Positions 7,952 through 15,434 of a DNA stretch of 26,044 nt are shown here, piece by piece (the first letter of the stretch is position 1; each line of letters begins with the position of its first letter). The notes below the pieces were generated by a model, which made no database searches, was not told where the DNA came from, and worked only from the letters and a program-made list of their open reading frames with translations. Source of the DNA: Candidatus Saccharimonadota bacterium (GTDB lineage: Bacteria > Patescibacteriota > Saccharimonadia > Saccharimonadales > Saccharimonadaceae); assembly GCA_905372785.1 (NCBI GenBank), contig CAJPQG010000007.1:1-26044 (forward strand). Reading direction: 5' to 3'. The position numbers and the translations under genes are program-made.

Positions 7952-7980
7952 AGTATACTACATCTGCCCGGCAGGTACAA
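7952..7980 (-). promoter_or_regulatory. Promoter of tRNA-Gln
   Basis: TTGTAC (7975-7980), a 17-nt spacer and TATACT (7952-7957) on the minus strand, 12 nt before the tRNA 5' end. The spacer contains the palindrome CTGCC-G-GGCAG. Whether that is an operator or chance is open. The stretch from 7981 to 8151 shows no gene; it has an AT-rich hairpin AAAAGC-AAGA-GCTTTT around 8018-8034. Confidence 0.7.
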
Positions 7981-8151
7981 CTATTTACTGCTAGCAAATA
8001 GCCGTTGCAGCTAATTATACAAAAAGCTCTTGCTTTTACAGCCCTCCCTGCGCTACTCTAAGGTCAGGTGATGTCAAAACAAACAAATCATATCATCTAA
8101 TATTTGCGTTTCCTTCTGTCGCTTATTGCTCTTGTAACCGCCACAACTACC

Positions 8152-8191
8152 AAAAATACACAGCACACTGCATTGGCGCTGTGTATTTTTA
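8152..8191. terminator. Bidirectional intrinsic terminator after the HxxEH protein gene
   Basis: A 9-bp perfect stem ATACACAGC (8156-8164) / GCTGTGTAT (8178-8186), with TTTTTGG following on the minus strand and TTTTATTTT on the plus strand. It ends the trmD unit. Confidence 0.85.
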
Positions 8192-8210
8192 TTTTGCTAC
8201 CGGCAATACA

Positions 8211-9134
8211 TCACTCAACCGTGCAGGTAATCCTACTAAGCAAATACCGAATTGCTTCCGGCTTTGCAATAGCGCGCCAGCCATTAGCGCCCACTACTGT
8301 ATTTGCCAAAGAAAACATATCATCATACGTCAGCCACATACTACGTTCATTCTGATAATCTTGCTGCAACACCACCAAAATACGCTCACGAAACTCTACC
8401 GAATCACGTAAATTCTTTATTAGCCATTCCAGCTGATGCGTCAAACGTTCGCTATTCGGGCAAGAATCGCGCGAAAATCGCAGCGACACACTATACGAAA
8501 CGTTGTGCGCACTGCTATGTCGCCGGTTACCAGATAGATCGTAACTTATATAATTGCGTCGCACCGCCTGCAAACAAGCTAGTCCAACAAGCTCTACTAA
8601 CAGTAATGCAAGCACCCTCTGCCGAACCTGACCACCCATAAGCGGACATGATATTGTAAACCGCTTGGTCGTATAAGCATCAGATCTCTGCTGCCGGTAG
8701 CTAATACCTGGCCGCTGAAGTATTGCATCAGCAGCACTATACTCTTGCCACTCCTCAATACCAAGCAAATGCAGCGGCCGCATTGGTGCAGCATGGACTG
8801 CATAGACTGCTTGGAAAAACTCCATGCCAATATACTCTATATTCTGCAATAGCTCCACGCCGCACTCTTCAGCTGCAGCTTGCACAACTCGCCGATCAAT
8901 CGGGTCACGTTGCAGCCAATCTAAATCAACTATCCGACGTTGCGCTGCATTTGATAGCAAAAATAGCTCCACCATACACACCCGGCCATACGTTCGGCCC
9001 CTGTAGTCATAGTCAAGCCCATACCAAAGATCGCGACTCGCCAGCCCTATCAGCATACGCCGAATAAGTGCGTGCTCATACACATGCGCCACAATGCCAT
9101 CTGTGGCGACCTTAAAAAAAGCTAATTTATGCAT
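8211..9134 (-). CDS. Uncharacterised protein with an inverted zinc-protease motif (M16-like HxxEH)
   Basis: 307 residues, no signal peptide. The N-terminus reads GIVAHVYEHALIRRM. HVYEH (residues 17-21) fits the HxxEH zinc motif of M16 (pitrilysin/insulinase/MPP) peptidases and lies in the expected N-terminal helix. A third ligand Glu 73-79 residues later is possible (E94 or E100, in AEECGVELLQNIE). The rest resembles a single M16 half-domain in length, but I see no other family block with certainty. It starts 16 bp after the trmD stop and has no clear Shine-Dalgarno sequence, so it is probably co-transcribed with trmD. M16 enzymes usually need a partner domain; none is encoded next to it. Confidence 0.6.
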   Translation of the reverse strand: MHKLAFFKVATDGIVAHVYEHALIRRMLIGLASRDLWYGLDYDYRGRTYGRVCMVELFLLSNAAQRRIVDLDWLQRDPIDRRVVQAAAEECGVELLQNIEYIGMEFFQAVYAVHAAPMRPLHLLGIEEWQEYSAADAILQRPGISYRQQRSDAYTTKRFTISCPLMGGQVRQRVLALLLVELVGLACLQAVRRNYISYDLSGNRRHSSAHNVSYSVSLRFSRDSCPNSERLTHQLEWLIKNLRDSVEFRERILVVLQQDYQNERSMWLTYDDMFSLANTVVGANGWRAIAKPEAIRYLLSRITCTVE

Positions 9135-9149
9135 TGTGAGGCTGCCAGA

Positions 9150-9809
9150 TTAATCTTCCGCCTCAATCGAGTGCTCATCTCGCCACTGCGCAATAGCAGC
9201 ATGATTACCACTTAGGAGTACCTCTGGAACACGTAGCCCACGATACTCAGCCGGTCGCGTATATTGCGGAAACTCCAATGTCTTCCCCTGGCTAAAACTC
9301 TCTATTTCTGCCGAAGACTCACCACCCAGTACACCAGGCAATAGCCGCACGACGCTATCAATAATCGTCATGGCCGGCAGCTCACCACCAGTAAGCACAT
9401 AATCCCCCACGCGCACCTGTCGATCAACCAGGGTTAGAACCCGCTCATCATAGCCTTCATAGCGCCCACACACAAAAATATAGCCACACGTCTCATCGTG
9501 AGCCCACTGCTGCGCAAGAGGCTGTTTCCAACGAACGCCACGAGGGGTCATTAATACTACCTGTGCAGAAGGGTCTCGCTGCTTGGCGTGTTCTATTGCT
9601 GCAAACAGCGGCTCGGGTTTCAATAGCATACCATCGCCACCGCCATAGGGGGTATCATCAACTTGTCGCCGCGGCCCTAGTCCAAATTGCCGCAAATCTA
9701 CTGTCTCTAGTGCCACCGCGCCGTCTTTTTGCGCCTTCCAAAGCATTGAGCTTTCGAATACGCCAGTCATCATCTCAGGAAATAAGGTAATTACTTGGAA
9801 CCGTCTCAT
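9150..9809 (-). CDS. trmD: tRNA (guanine-N1)-methyltransferase TrmD
   Basis: 219 residues. It makes m1G37 in tRNAs with G36 using S-adenosylmethionine, preventing +1 frameshifting. Conserved blocks: ITLFPEMM at the N-terminus, DDTPYGGGDGML (51-62), FVCGRYEGYDERV and GDYVLTGGELPA, which form the trefoil knot, then RLLPGVLG. Length is slightly shorter than the usual 230-250. The start at 9809 (MRRFQVITLF) matches the family and has TATAAT 7 nt upstream; the longer frame to 9848 is not used. It is usually found with rpsP, rimM and rplS; here rimM and rplS are absent and trmD has its own promoter. Confidence 0.96.
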   Translation of the reverse strand: MRRFQVITLFPEMMTGVFESSMLWKAQKDGAVALETVDLRQFGLGPRRQVDDTPYGGGDGMLLKPEPLFAAIEHAKQRDPSAQVVLMTPRGVRWKQPLAQQWAHDETCGYIFVCGRYEGYDERVLTLVDRQVRVGDYVLTGGELPAMTIIDSVVRLLPGVLGGESSAEIESFSQGKTLEFPQYTRPAEYRGLRVPEVLLSGNHAAIAQWRDEHSIEAED

Positions 9810-9816
9810 GCACCTT

Positions 9817-9822
9817 ATTATA
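9817..9822 (-). promoter_or_regulatory. Extended -10 box for leaderless trmD
   Basis: TGCTATAAT on the minus strand, 7 nt before the trmD ATG, immediately downstream of the terminator at 9844-9876. Confidence 0.6.
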
Positions 9823-9843
9823 GCACTCAATCTGTGCTTGCCC

Positions 9844-9876
9844 ACCAAAAAACCACCCTTAATTTTGAGGGTGGCT
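9844..9876. terminator. Intrinsic terminator between the KH protein gene and trmD
   Basis: CCACCCT (9853-9859) pairs with AGGGTGG (9868-9874) across an AT-rich loop. On the minus strand TTTTTTGG follows; on the plus strand CTTTTT follows. Confidence 0.85.
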
Positions 9877-9967
9877 TTTTAGCACAAATAAGGCTCTCAG
9901 CAACATATTGTTACTGCTCGCATAGAGCTTTTGTTCTCGCATAGTTTTGTGCTTGAACTAATTATTA

Positions 9968-10345
9968 TTATATATCAAGATCGTCGAACTCTTCAAGCTC
10001 TTTTCGTGACTTTGCAACGTAATCTCGTGCATTTTCCACAGTTTCAGGAGCCGAATTTTGCACAGGTTTACCACCGTGCTGAATGCCCTCTTCACCACCT
10101 TCATTATTTGCAATCTTTAGGTTGTAGCGCGCATCATACTTTGCGCCCAATGCACGTAGCATTGTACGCAAACTTTGTGCAGTAGCGCCGCGCTTTCCAA
10201 TAACGCGACCAAGATCTTCTGGATGTACCGTCAGTAGTAATAACACACCTTTTTCATCGATGCTGCGATCAATCTGAACATCTTCAGGGTAGTTTACCAG
10301 TGATTTAACTACATATTCGACGAATTTCTGATCAATTGTTGCCAT
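9968..10345 (-). CDS. khpA: KH-domain RNA-binding protein (KhpA/YlqC-like) with C-terminal extension
   Basis: 125 residues. Residues 1-76 form one KH domain with the RNA-binding loop GKRG (50-53) in the block GRVIGKRGATAQSLRTML. This matches the small KH protein usually encoded between rpsP and rimM-trmD, which acts in RNA binding and cell-size control in Gram-positives. Residues 77-125 are a polar, Gly/Glu-rich tail absent from the typical 75-80 residue proteins. Ribosome-binding sequence GGGGGA just before the ATG. It has its own -10 box at 10379-10384 and lies between two terminators, so it is transcribed separately. Confidence 0.88.
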   Translation of the reverse strand: MATIDQKFVEYVVKSLVNYPEDVQIDRSIDEKGVLLLLTVHPEDLGRVIGKRGATAQSLRTMLRALGAKYDARYNLKIANNEGGEEGIQHGGKPVQNSAPETVENARDYVAKSRKELEEFDDLDI

Positions 10346-10378
10346 GTTCCCCCTAGCTATCTAATTTTTTACAGTTTC

Positions 10379-10384
10379 ATTATA
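10379..10384 (-). promoter_or_regulatory. -10 box of the KH protein gene
   Basis: TATAAT on the minus strand, giving a leader of about 25 nt that contains the GGGGGA ribosome-binding sequence. No convincing -35. Confidence 0.5.
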
Positions 10385-10442
10385 CTCGCCTGCTCGTATA
10401 AAAGCTACTACTTTATGCACCAGGCTATTTTCATTAGTGACA

Positions 10443-10469
10443 GAAAAAACCACCCCGCTATGAGGGTGG
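10443..10469 (-). terminator. Intrinsic terminator of rpsP
   Basis: Minus strand: CCACCC/GGGTGG stem with an 8-nt loop, followed by TTTTTT, 8 bp after the rpsP stop codon. Confidence 0.88.
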
Positions 10470-10476
10470 AGATAAG

Positions 10477-10812
10477 CTAGGCCTCAGCCCCCTCATCTTT
10501 TGGTTGGTTCTTGCGTAGCTTTTCTGGAGATTTAATGCTGCGCTTTTTCTCAGCTGGTTGTTTTACCCACTTTGGAAGAACAACGTCGCTACCCTGCAAA
10601 AGCTTAACCACACGTGGGCTTGGCTGCGCACCATTGTCGAGGTACTTCTGCATTACTTCTGTTTGGATAGTTACTTCTTTAGTGTGTGGGTTGTAGCTGC
10701 CGGCGTAAGCGACTACGCGGCCACTGCTTGGGTGGCGCTGTGCTTCCTGAACAGCGATTCGATAAACTGGGTATCCCTTGCGGCCCAGACGTTGCAAACG
10801 AATTGCGAGCAT
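10477..10812 (-). CDS. rpsP: Ribosomal protein bS16
   Basis: 111 residues. The N-terminus MLAIRLQRLGRKGYPVYRI, then YNPHTKEV and the NGAQPSPRVVKLL block, are diagnostic of bS16. Residues about 80-111 form a basic, Lys/Glu-rich extension beyond the usual 80-90 residue core. The Shine-Dalgarno sequence AAGGA lies about 12 nt upstream, in a leader of about 50 nt from a strong promoter. Confidence 0.97.
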   Translation of the reverse strand: MLAIRLQRLGRKGYPVYRIAVQEAQRHPSSGRVVAYAGSYNPHTKEVTIQTEVMQKYLDNGAQPSPRVVKLLQGSDVVLPKWVKQPAEKKRSIKSPEKLRKNQPKDEGAEA

Positions 10813-10871
10813 ATCAGTTCTTAATTCCTTTTCCTAATACATTAATAATTATTATGTAGATACTACTAGCT

Positions 10872-10900
10872 AGTATACCTATTTTACCGGAAGCGGTCAA
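10872..10900 (-). promoter_or_regulatory. Strong sigma70-type promoter of rpsP
   Basis: TTGACC (10895-10900), a 17-nt spacer and TATACT (10872-10877) on the minus strand, starting right at the rnc stop codon. Close to consensus in both boxes and spacing. Confidence 0.85.
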
Positions 10901-11632
10901 TTATTTTGCGGTGTCCGCTTTACTCTCACGCTGCTGATAGCGAGCGATGGCGGCTCGGGCGGCTGACTGCTGCGCATGTTGCTTGCTTGGGCCAATGCCC
11001 TTGCCCATCTGGCGATCACCCACAAAAACACCCAGTGTAAACACTTTGTCGTGGTCTGGACCAGACTCACCTAACACGCGATATACCGGAGTAAACCCAT
11101 CCACCCGCTGAGATATCTCTTGAAGATGAGACTTTGGATCACGCCATGAGCCAGTTCGTAAAATATCATCTAACTTGCTAATAATGTGCCGATGAATAAA
11201 TGCTTTAGCATCGTCATAGCCTCGCTCTAAGTAGATTGCACCGATGACAGCCTCAAACGCATTCGCTAAAATCTGCTGGCGCGCTCGTTCCCCACCATTC
11301 TTTTCGCCACGACTCATGCGGACAAGTGGCGCATACCCCACCTTATCTCCAGCCTCACCGATGCTCTCAGTGCGAACAAGGGCTGCTCGCCAGCTTGTCA
11401 AAATACCCTCTGGCTCATCATATTTCGCAAAAAGATATTCGGTCACAACCAGCTCGAGTACCGCATCGCCAAGAAACTCCAAACGCTCATTGTGCTCACT
11501 CACACTCTTGCGATGCTCATTGACATAGCTGCGGTGCGTTAACGCCGTTACCAGCAGTTCAATCCGAGTAAACTCATAGCCTAGTACCTGCCGTGCCCAC
11601 TCCTGGTATGGTTCTGTTTGCATGCCTGTCAT
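10901..11632 (-). CDS. rnc: Ribonuclease III
   Basis: 243 residues. It cleaves double-stranded RNA in rRNA maturation and regulation. The RNase III signature HNERLEFLGDAVLELVVTE is at residues 47-65, with the second metal-binding Glu/Asp region around ANAFEAVIGAIYLERG. A C-terminal double-stranded RNA-binding domain follows (DPKSHLQEISQ to the end, with GIGPSKQHAQQSAARAAI). Full length. The -10 box TATAAT overlaps the stop codon of the upstream Nudix gene and lies 7 nt before the ATG at 11632, so rnc can be transcribed without a leader. Confidence 0.97.
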   Translation of the reverse strand: MTGMQTEPYQEWARQVLGYEFTRIELLVTALTHRSYVNEHRKSVSEHNERLEFLGDAVLELVVTEYLFAKYDEPEGILTSWRAALVRTESIGEAGDKVGYAPLVRMSRGEKNGGERARQQILANAFEAVIGAIYLERGYDDAKAFIHRHIISKLDDILRTGSWRDPKSHLQEISQRVDGFTPVYRVLGESGPDHDKVFTLGVFVGDRQMGKGIGPSKQHAQQSAARAAIARYQQRESKADTAK

Positions 11633-11639
11633 CGTGCTA

Positions 11640-11645
11640 ATTATA
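11640..11645 (-). promoter_or_regulatory. -10 box for leaderless rnc, overlapping the Nudix stop codon
   Basis: TATAAT on the minus strand, of which TAA is the stop codon of the preceding Nudix gene. It ends 7 nt before the rnc ATG. No Shine-Dalgarno sequence for rnc. Confidence 0.5.
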
Positions 11646-12135
11646 ACTCCTCTCGTCGAATGCGCTTCATTGCAATCAGCATTAATTTACCAATGTCTTC
11701 ATATTCTATCTTATCTAATGCATCAGCGAATGAAAACCAGCGGATATCACTCATCCAGTCTTCTTTTTCAATAGCCTCCGTCTGAGCATAGGCCCGTACC
11801 AAATAAATCTGGGTGGTCATTAACACAAGCCTGTCGATGCGGCGGTAGCGAAAGTGGATTTTGCCAAGCCACCCTAGCGATTCCGTCGCATGCAGTCCAG
11901 CCTCTTCGCCAATCTCCCGCAGTGCAGTCTGCTGCGCAGTTTCACCATCTTCAATATGCCCTTTGGGAATAGTCCACCTTTTCTTGGCATCCTGAATCAG
12001 TAAAATCTCTACTGTTCCCGCCGCGTTGCGACGAAAAACAATTCCGCCCGCAGTGGGCTCTCGCACCACTTCACGGATTGAAGGTTTTCGCTTAAAATAT
12101 TTTTTTATCTTATCAAAATTAGACGGCGTCGCCAT
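11641..12135 (-). CDS. Nudix hydrolase
   Basis: 164 residues. The Nudix box is complete: G59-x5-E65-x7-RE-x2-EE, ending EEAGL at 81. It is preceded by AGGIVFRRNAAG and the WTIPKGH strand. The family hydrolyses nucleoside diphosphates linked to other groups; the layout (PKGHIEDGE, a short basic N-terminal tail) is similar to diadenosine polyphosphate hydrolases, but the substrate cannot be assigned. The ATG at 12135 overlaps the end of nusB by 17 bp, implying translational coupling; the longer frame would overlap nusB further and lacks support. Confidence 0.9.
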   Translation of the reverse strand: MATPSNFDKIKKYFKRKPSIREVVREPTAGGIVFRRNAAGTVEILLIQDAKKRWTIPKGHIEDGETAQQTALREIGEEAGLHATESLGWLGKIHFRYRRIDRLVLMTTQIYLVRAYAQTEAIEKEDWMSDIRWFSFADALDKIEYEDIGKLMLIAMKRIRREEL

Positions 12136-12574
12136 GGTTCGTGTCTCCCACAAGCGTGCGATATGCAGTGCCAAGCACTCCATTCACAAATTTGCTTGAG
12201 TTATCAGAACCAAACGACTTTGCAAGTTCAACTGCCTCGTTTATCACCACTTTTGGCGGTACTGAGTCGCTGCAATACAGCAATTCATATAACGCAAGGC
12301 GTAAGATCGCATGATCTACGCGAGCAATTTGCTGAATTGGCCATTCTGGTGCAAGCGGCTGTAGTTTAGTATCAATCTCCGCTACATGTTGCTGCGTACC
12401 GTATACGAGGCCCTCAACAAATGAGCTGTCTTTTATTTCTGCTGCATACTGCTGCAAGTTGCGCTGCAAAATTTCTTCAAGTTGCACAGAAGGGTCTTCC
12501 ACTTGGGTGCGGAAATCAAATTCATACAAGCTTTGCAGTGCAATGATTCGTCCTAAATGACGATTTGATGCCAT
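12119..12574 (-). CDS. nusB: Transcription antitermination factor NusB
   Basis: 151 residues, all-helical NusB fold. The N-terminus has RIIALQSLYEFDF; the middle has IDTKLQPLAPEWPIQQIARVDHAILRLALYEL; the C-terminus has VVINEAVELAKSFGSDNSSKFVNGVLG. All are family hallmarks. NusB works with S10 (NusE) on boxA of rRNA operons. It lies downstream of rpmF behind a terminator; no clear promoter or Shine-Dalgarno sequence is seen before its ATG. The 3' end overlaps the Nudix gene. Confidence 0.96.
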   Translation of the reverse strand: MASNRHLGRIIALQSLYEFDFRTQVEDPSVQLEEILQRNLQQYAAEIKDSSFVEGLVYGTQQHVAEIDTKLQPLAPEWPIQQIARVDHAILRLALYELLYCSDSVPPKVVINEAVELAKSFGSDNSSKFVNGVLGTAYRTLVGDTNHGDAV

Positions 12575-12609
12575 ATCGTTTAATTCTCTCTTGCTATTTT
12601 TACATATGG

Positions 12610-12639
12610 TTAAAAACTACCCCTATAGAACAGGGGTAG
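12610..12639 (-). terminator. Intrinsic terminator of rpmF
   Basis: Minus strand: CTACCCCT/AGGGGTAG, an 8-bp perfect stem with a 7-nt loop, followed by TTTTTAACC, 11 bp after the rpmF stop. Confidence 0.88.
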
Positions 12640-12650
12640 CTATAGCGCAG

Positions 12651-12836
12651 TTACTTATCAGCTGCAGCTGCTTTATTTGCAGCAATTTCAGCTACAAGCT
12701 TTTTTCCAGATTCACGCTTGGTGGTGTATACCTTCACTGGTGATGTTTTGTTAACCTTGCGTGCCAACTCTAGTACAAGATGGCTACGGCGAAGACCAGT
12801 TTTACGTGGGCTGGTCTGCTTTTTTGGTTGCCCCAT
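12651..12836 (-). CDS. rpmF: Ribosomal protein bL32
   Basis: 61 residues. MGQPKKQTSPRKTGLRRSH matches the bL32 N-terminus (usually MAVPKxxTSxxRxxxRRSH). No Cys pairs are present, so it is the zinc-free form. The tail is Ala/Lys-rich. Shine-Dalgarno sequence AGAGGAG upstream, with its own promoter and terminator, so it is a single-gene unit. Confidence 0.9.
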   Translation of the reverse strand: MGQPKKQTSPRKTGLRRSHLVLELARKVNKTSPVKVYTTKRESGKKLVAEIAANKAAAADK

Positions 12837-12885
12837 ACAAGACTCCTCTTATCTATCTACTATTATTACTTTTACACTTGGTGCT

Positions 12886-12914
12886 ATTTTACCGCACTTT
12901 TTTGCAAACCTCAA
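12886..12914 (-). promoter_or_regulatory. Promoter of rpmF
   Basis: TTGAGG (12909-12914), 17-nt spacer, TAAAAT (12886-12891) on the minus strand, in the gap just after the leuS stop codon. Confidence 0.6.
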
Positions 12915-12919
12915 GACAC

Positions 12920-15379
12920 TTATTGTGCAACAAAATTCACAATACGGCCAGGAACATAAATCTCCTTGCGGATACCGCCGGCGATAAACTGCTGCACATG
13001 TTCATCGGATTTAGCTGCTGCCAGCACCTCCTCGGCAGTCGCATCTACCGGTAGCGACAGCTTAGCGCGCAACTTACCGTTCACCTGCACGATGATCGTC
13101 ATCGTCTGGGTAGCGAGTACACGCTCATCCCAGGTTGGCCACGGAGCTGTATCAATAGGGCCACTACCGCCAAGTTGTTCCCACAGTTCAGCACTCATGT
13201 GCGGCGCAAACGGCTGCAATAGCTGTACAATCGAGGTTAATGATTGCTGCCACGCTCGAGAAAAACCTTGTGTTTTTAGCTTATATGCAGCATTAGTCCA
13301 CTCCATTAGTGCAGCAATCGCCGTGTTAAACGACAGGCTATCGATGCTACCGGTCACTTTTTTAATCGTCTGCTGCGTTTGCCGGGTAAGCTCAGTATCA
13401 GTCGTGAGCTCCTCTGCCTTGGTGGCAGCCATATATTCCTGAGCCAACGTCCACACACGACCAAGGAAGCGATACACACCAGCGATACCATTTGGGTCCC
13501 ATGCCGAATCGTCATCAATTGGACCCATAAAGAGCAGGTACGTTTTTAGTGCATCAGCACCATATCCCTGGTCAATAACCTCTAGTGGATCAATAACATT
13601 ACCCTTACTTTTACTCATCTTGGTGCCATCTGCCGCATTAACATAGCCGTGATAGGCCAGTTTTTGTACCGGTTCATCGAAAGAAACAAGGCCCATATCA
13701 TAAAAAACCTTCGTCCAAAATCGGAGATACAATAGGTGCGCCACTGCGTGATCTCCACCCACGTAGAGATCAAGCGGCATCCAGGCGTCTGCCTTATCTT
13801 TAGCAAATGGCTGCTCGGCATTATGCGGATCAGTGTAGCGGAACAAATACCAACTACTGCACGCAAACCCGTCCATCGTATCGGTCTCGCGGCGAGCTGG
13901 ACAACCACACGTTGGACACGATGTAGCTACCCACGATTCCTCACTTGCAAGCACCGACCGGCCATCACCTTTTGGCTTATACTCATCGACAACCGGCAAT
14001 ACCACTGGCAATTGGTCAGCAGGTACCGCCACTGCACCGTGCTCTGGACAGTGCACAATTGGAATCGGAGCGCCCCAATAGCGCTGACGCGAAATTAACC
14101 AATCCCGCATCTTATACATTGTGCGTGGCTGAGCCACCTGTTTTTCTTCAAGCCAGTCAACGATAGCCTGCTGCGCCTCTTTTGAATCAATTCCGCTAAA
14201 GTGGCCGCTGTTCTTTAATGTGCCCATACCGCTATAGGCTCCTGTGGCTTCTTCTTTTGGAGTGCCCTCTATCACTTCAATAATTGGCAGCGTGTGTGCC
14301 TGGGCAAATGCATAATCACGCTCATCATGAGCTGGGACCGCCATTACTGCACCGGTGCCATACCCACCGAGTACATAATCTGCCACCCAAATTGGCACCA
14401 GCCCGCCAGTAGCTGGATTGTGTGCGTACGCTCCAGTGAAAACGCCGCTCTTGCCCTTTGTATCGGCCATGCGCTCAACATCAGACTTACGCAGTGCCGC
14501 CGCAATATACTCTTCTACTAATTCCTTCTGATCACTTGAAGCAATCGTAGTCGCCAATTCATGCTCTGGTGCCAGCACTAAGAATGTTGCACCAAAAATT
14601 GTATCTGGACGAGTTGAGAAGACTGTAATAGCCGCAGACTGTTCACTCGATAGCCGCTGCTGCGCTGCATCGTCTAGATGAAATGTAATCTCAGCGCCCA
14701 ACGAGCGGCCAATCCAATTGCGCTGCGCTGTTTTAATATGTTGCGGCCAATCAATCCGATCAAGCCCTTCCAGCAGTCGGTCGGCATACTCTGTGATACG
14801 GAAAAACCACTGCTTCATACGTCGCTTTTCAACCAAACTACCACAGCGCCAACAGTGGCCACCCTCTACTTGCTCATTTGCAAGCACCGTCTTGTCAACT
14901 GGGCACCACCACTGGCTACTCTCTTTCTGGTATGCCAATCCTCTCTCGAAAAACTGAGTAAAAATCCACTGGGTCCACTTATAATATTCCGGGTCTGATG
15001 TGGTAATCTCACGAGACCAATCAATACTCGACCCCATACGCTGCATCTGATGCTTGAAATTAGCAATATTTTGGCGAGTGGTTTCCTGTGGTGCCTGCCC
15101 TGTTTTAATAGCAAAATTCTCTGCTGGCAGCCCAAAGGCATCCCAACCGAGCGGGTTAAGTACCGCCCTACCCTGTGCGCGCTGATAGCGAGCAGCGGCA
15201 TCAACAATCGCATGCTCAAAAGCATGACCTGTGTGCATCCCGACGCCACTTGGGTATGGAAACATCGGTGAAATATAATATTTTGGCTGCGTAGGTAGTG
15301 CAGCTACCGTGTATCGCTGAGATTCAGCCCAGCGCTGCTGCCATTTTGGTTCTATATCTGATGGATTATAACGCTTCAT
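12920..15379 (-). CDS. leuS: Leucyl-tRNA synthetase
   Basis: 819 residues, full length for bacterial LeuRS. Class I signature PYPSGVGMHTGHA with HTGH at 49-52, and KMSKS at 587-591 in GTKMSKSKGNVI. The editing domain CP1 is intact, with TRPDTIFGATFLVLAPEH. A zinc-binding-like knuckle (CPVDKT...CWRC) lies near residue 165, and a second Cys cluster (CPTCGC) near residue 490. The C-terminal anticodon-binding region and the extension (IVQVNGKLRAKLSLP) are present. TATACT with a preceding TGA lies 11 nt before the ATG, with AAAGGG between. Confidence 0.98.
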   Translation of the reverse strand: MKRYNPSDIEPKWQQRWAESQRYTVAALPTQPKYYISPMFPYPSGVGMHTGHAFEHAIVDAAARYQRAQGRAVLNPLGWDAFGLPAENFAIKTGQAPQETTRQNIANFKHQMQRMGSSIDWSREITTSDPEYYKWTQWIFTQFFERGLAYQKESSQWWCPVDKTVLANEQVEGGHCWRCGSLVEKRRMKQWFFRITEYADRLLEGLDRIDWPQHIKTAQRNWIGRSLGAEITFHLDDAAQQRLSSEQSAAITVFSTRPDTIFGATFLVLAPEHELATTIASSDQKELVEEYIAAALRKSDVERMADTKGKSGVFTGAYAHNPATGGLVPIWVADYVLGGYGTGAVMAVPAHDERDYAFAQAHTLPIIEVIEGTPKEEATGAYSGMGTLKNSGHFSGIDSKEAQQAIVDWLEEKQVAQPRTMYKMRDWLISRQRYWGAPIPIVHCPEHGAVAVPADQLPVVLPVVDEYKPKGDGRSVLASEESWVATSCPTCGCPARRETDTMDGFACSSWYLFRYTDPHNAEQPFAKDKADAWMPLDLYVGGDHAVAHLLYLRFWTKVFYDMGLVSFDEPVQKLAYHGYVNAADGTKMSKSKGNVIDPLEVIDQGYGADALKTYLLFMGPIDDDSAWDPNGIAGVYRFLGRVWTLAQEYMAATKAEELTTDTELTRQTQQTIKKVTGSIDSLSFNTAIAALMEWTNAAYKLKTQGFSRAWQQSLTSIVQLLQPFAPHMSAELWEQLGGSGPIDTAPWPTWDERVLATQTMTIIVQVNGKLRAKLSLPVDATAEEVLAAAKSDEHVQQFIAGGIRKEIYVPGRIVNFVAQ

Positions 15380-15390
15380 AACTACCCTTT

Positions 15391-15396
15391 AGTATA
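15391..15396 (-). promoter_or_regulatory. Extended -10 box of leuS
   Basis: TGATATACT on the minus strand, 11 nt before the leuS ATG. The leader would be about 5 nt, too short for the AAAGGG to act fully. Confidence 0.45.
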
Positions 15397-15434
15397 TCAT
15401 GTCTCGGTGCAGCGTGGCAGGCGTTAGGTAACTA

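Noticed and set aside
8072..8077. TTGACA on the minus strand, upstream of tRNA-Gln
   Set aside because: No -10 hexamer at 16-18 nt. A TATAAT is further downstream at the wrong distance.
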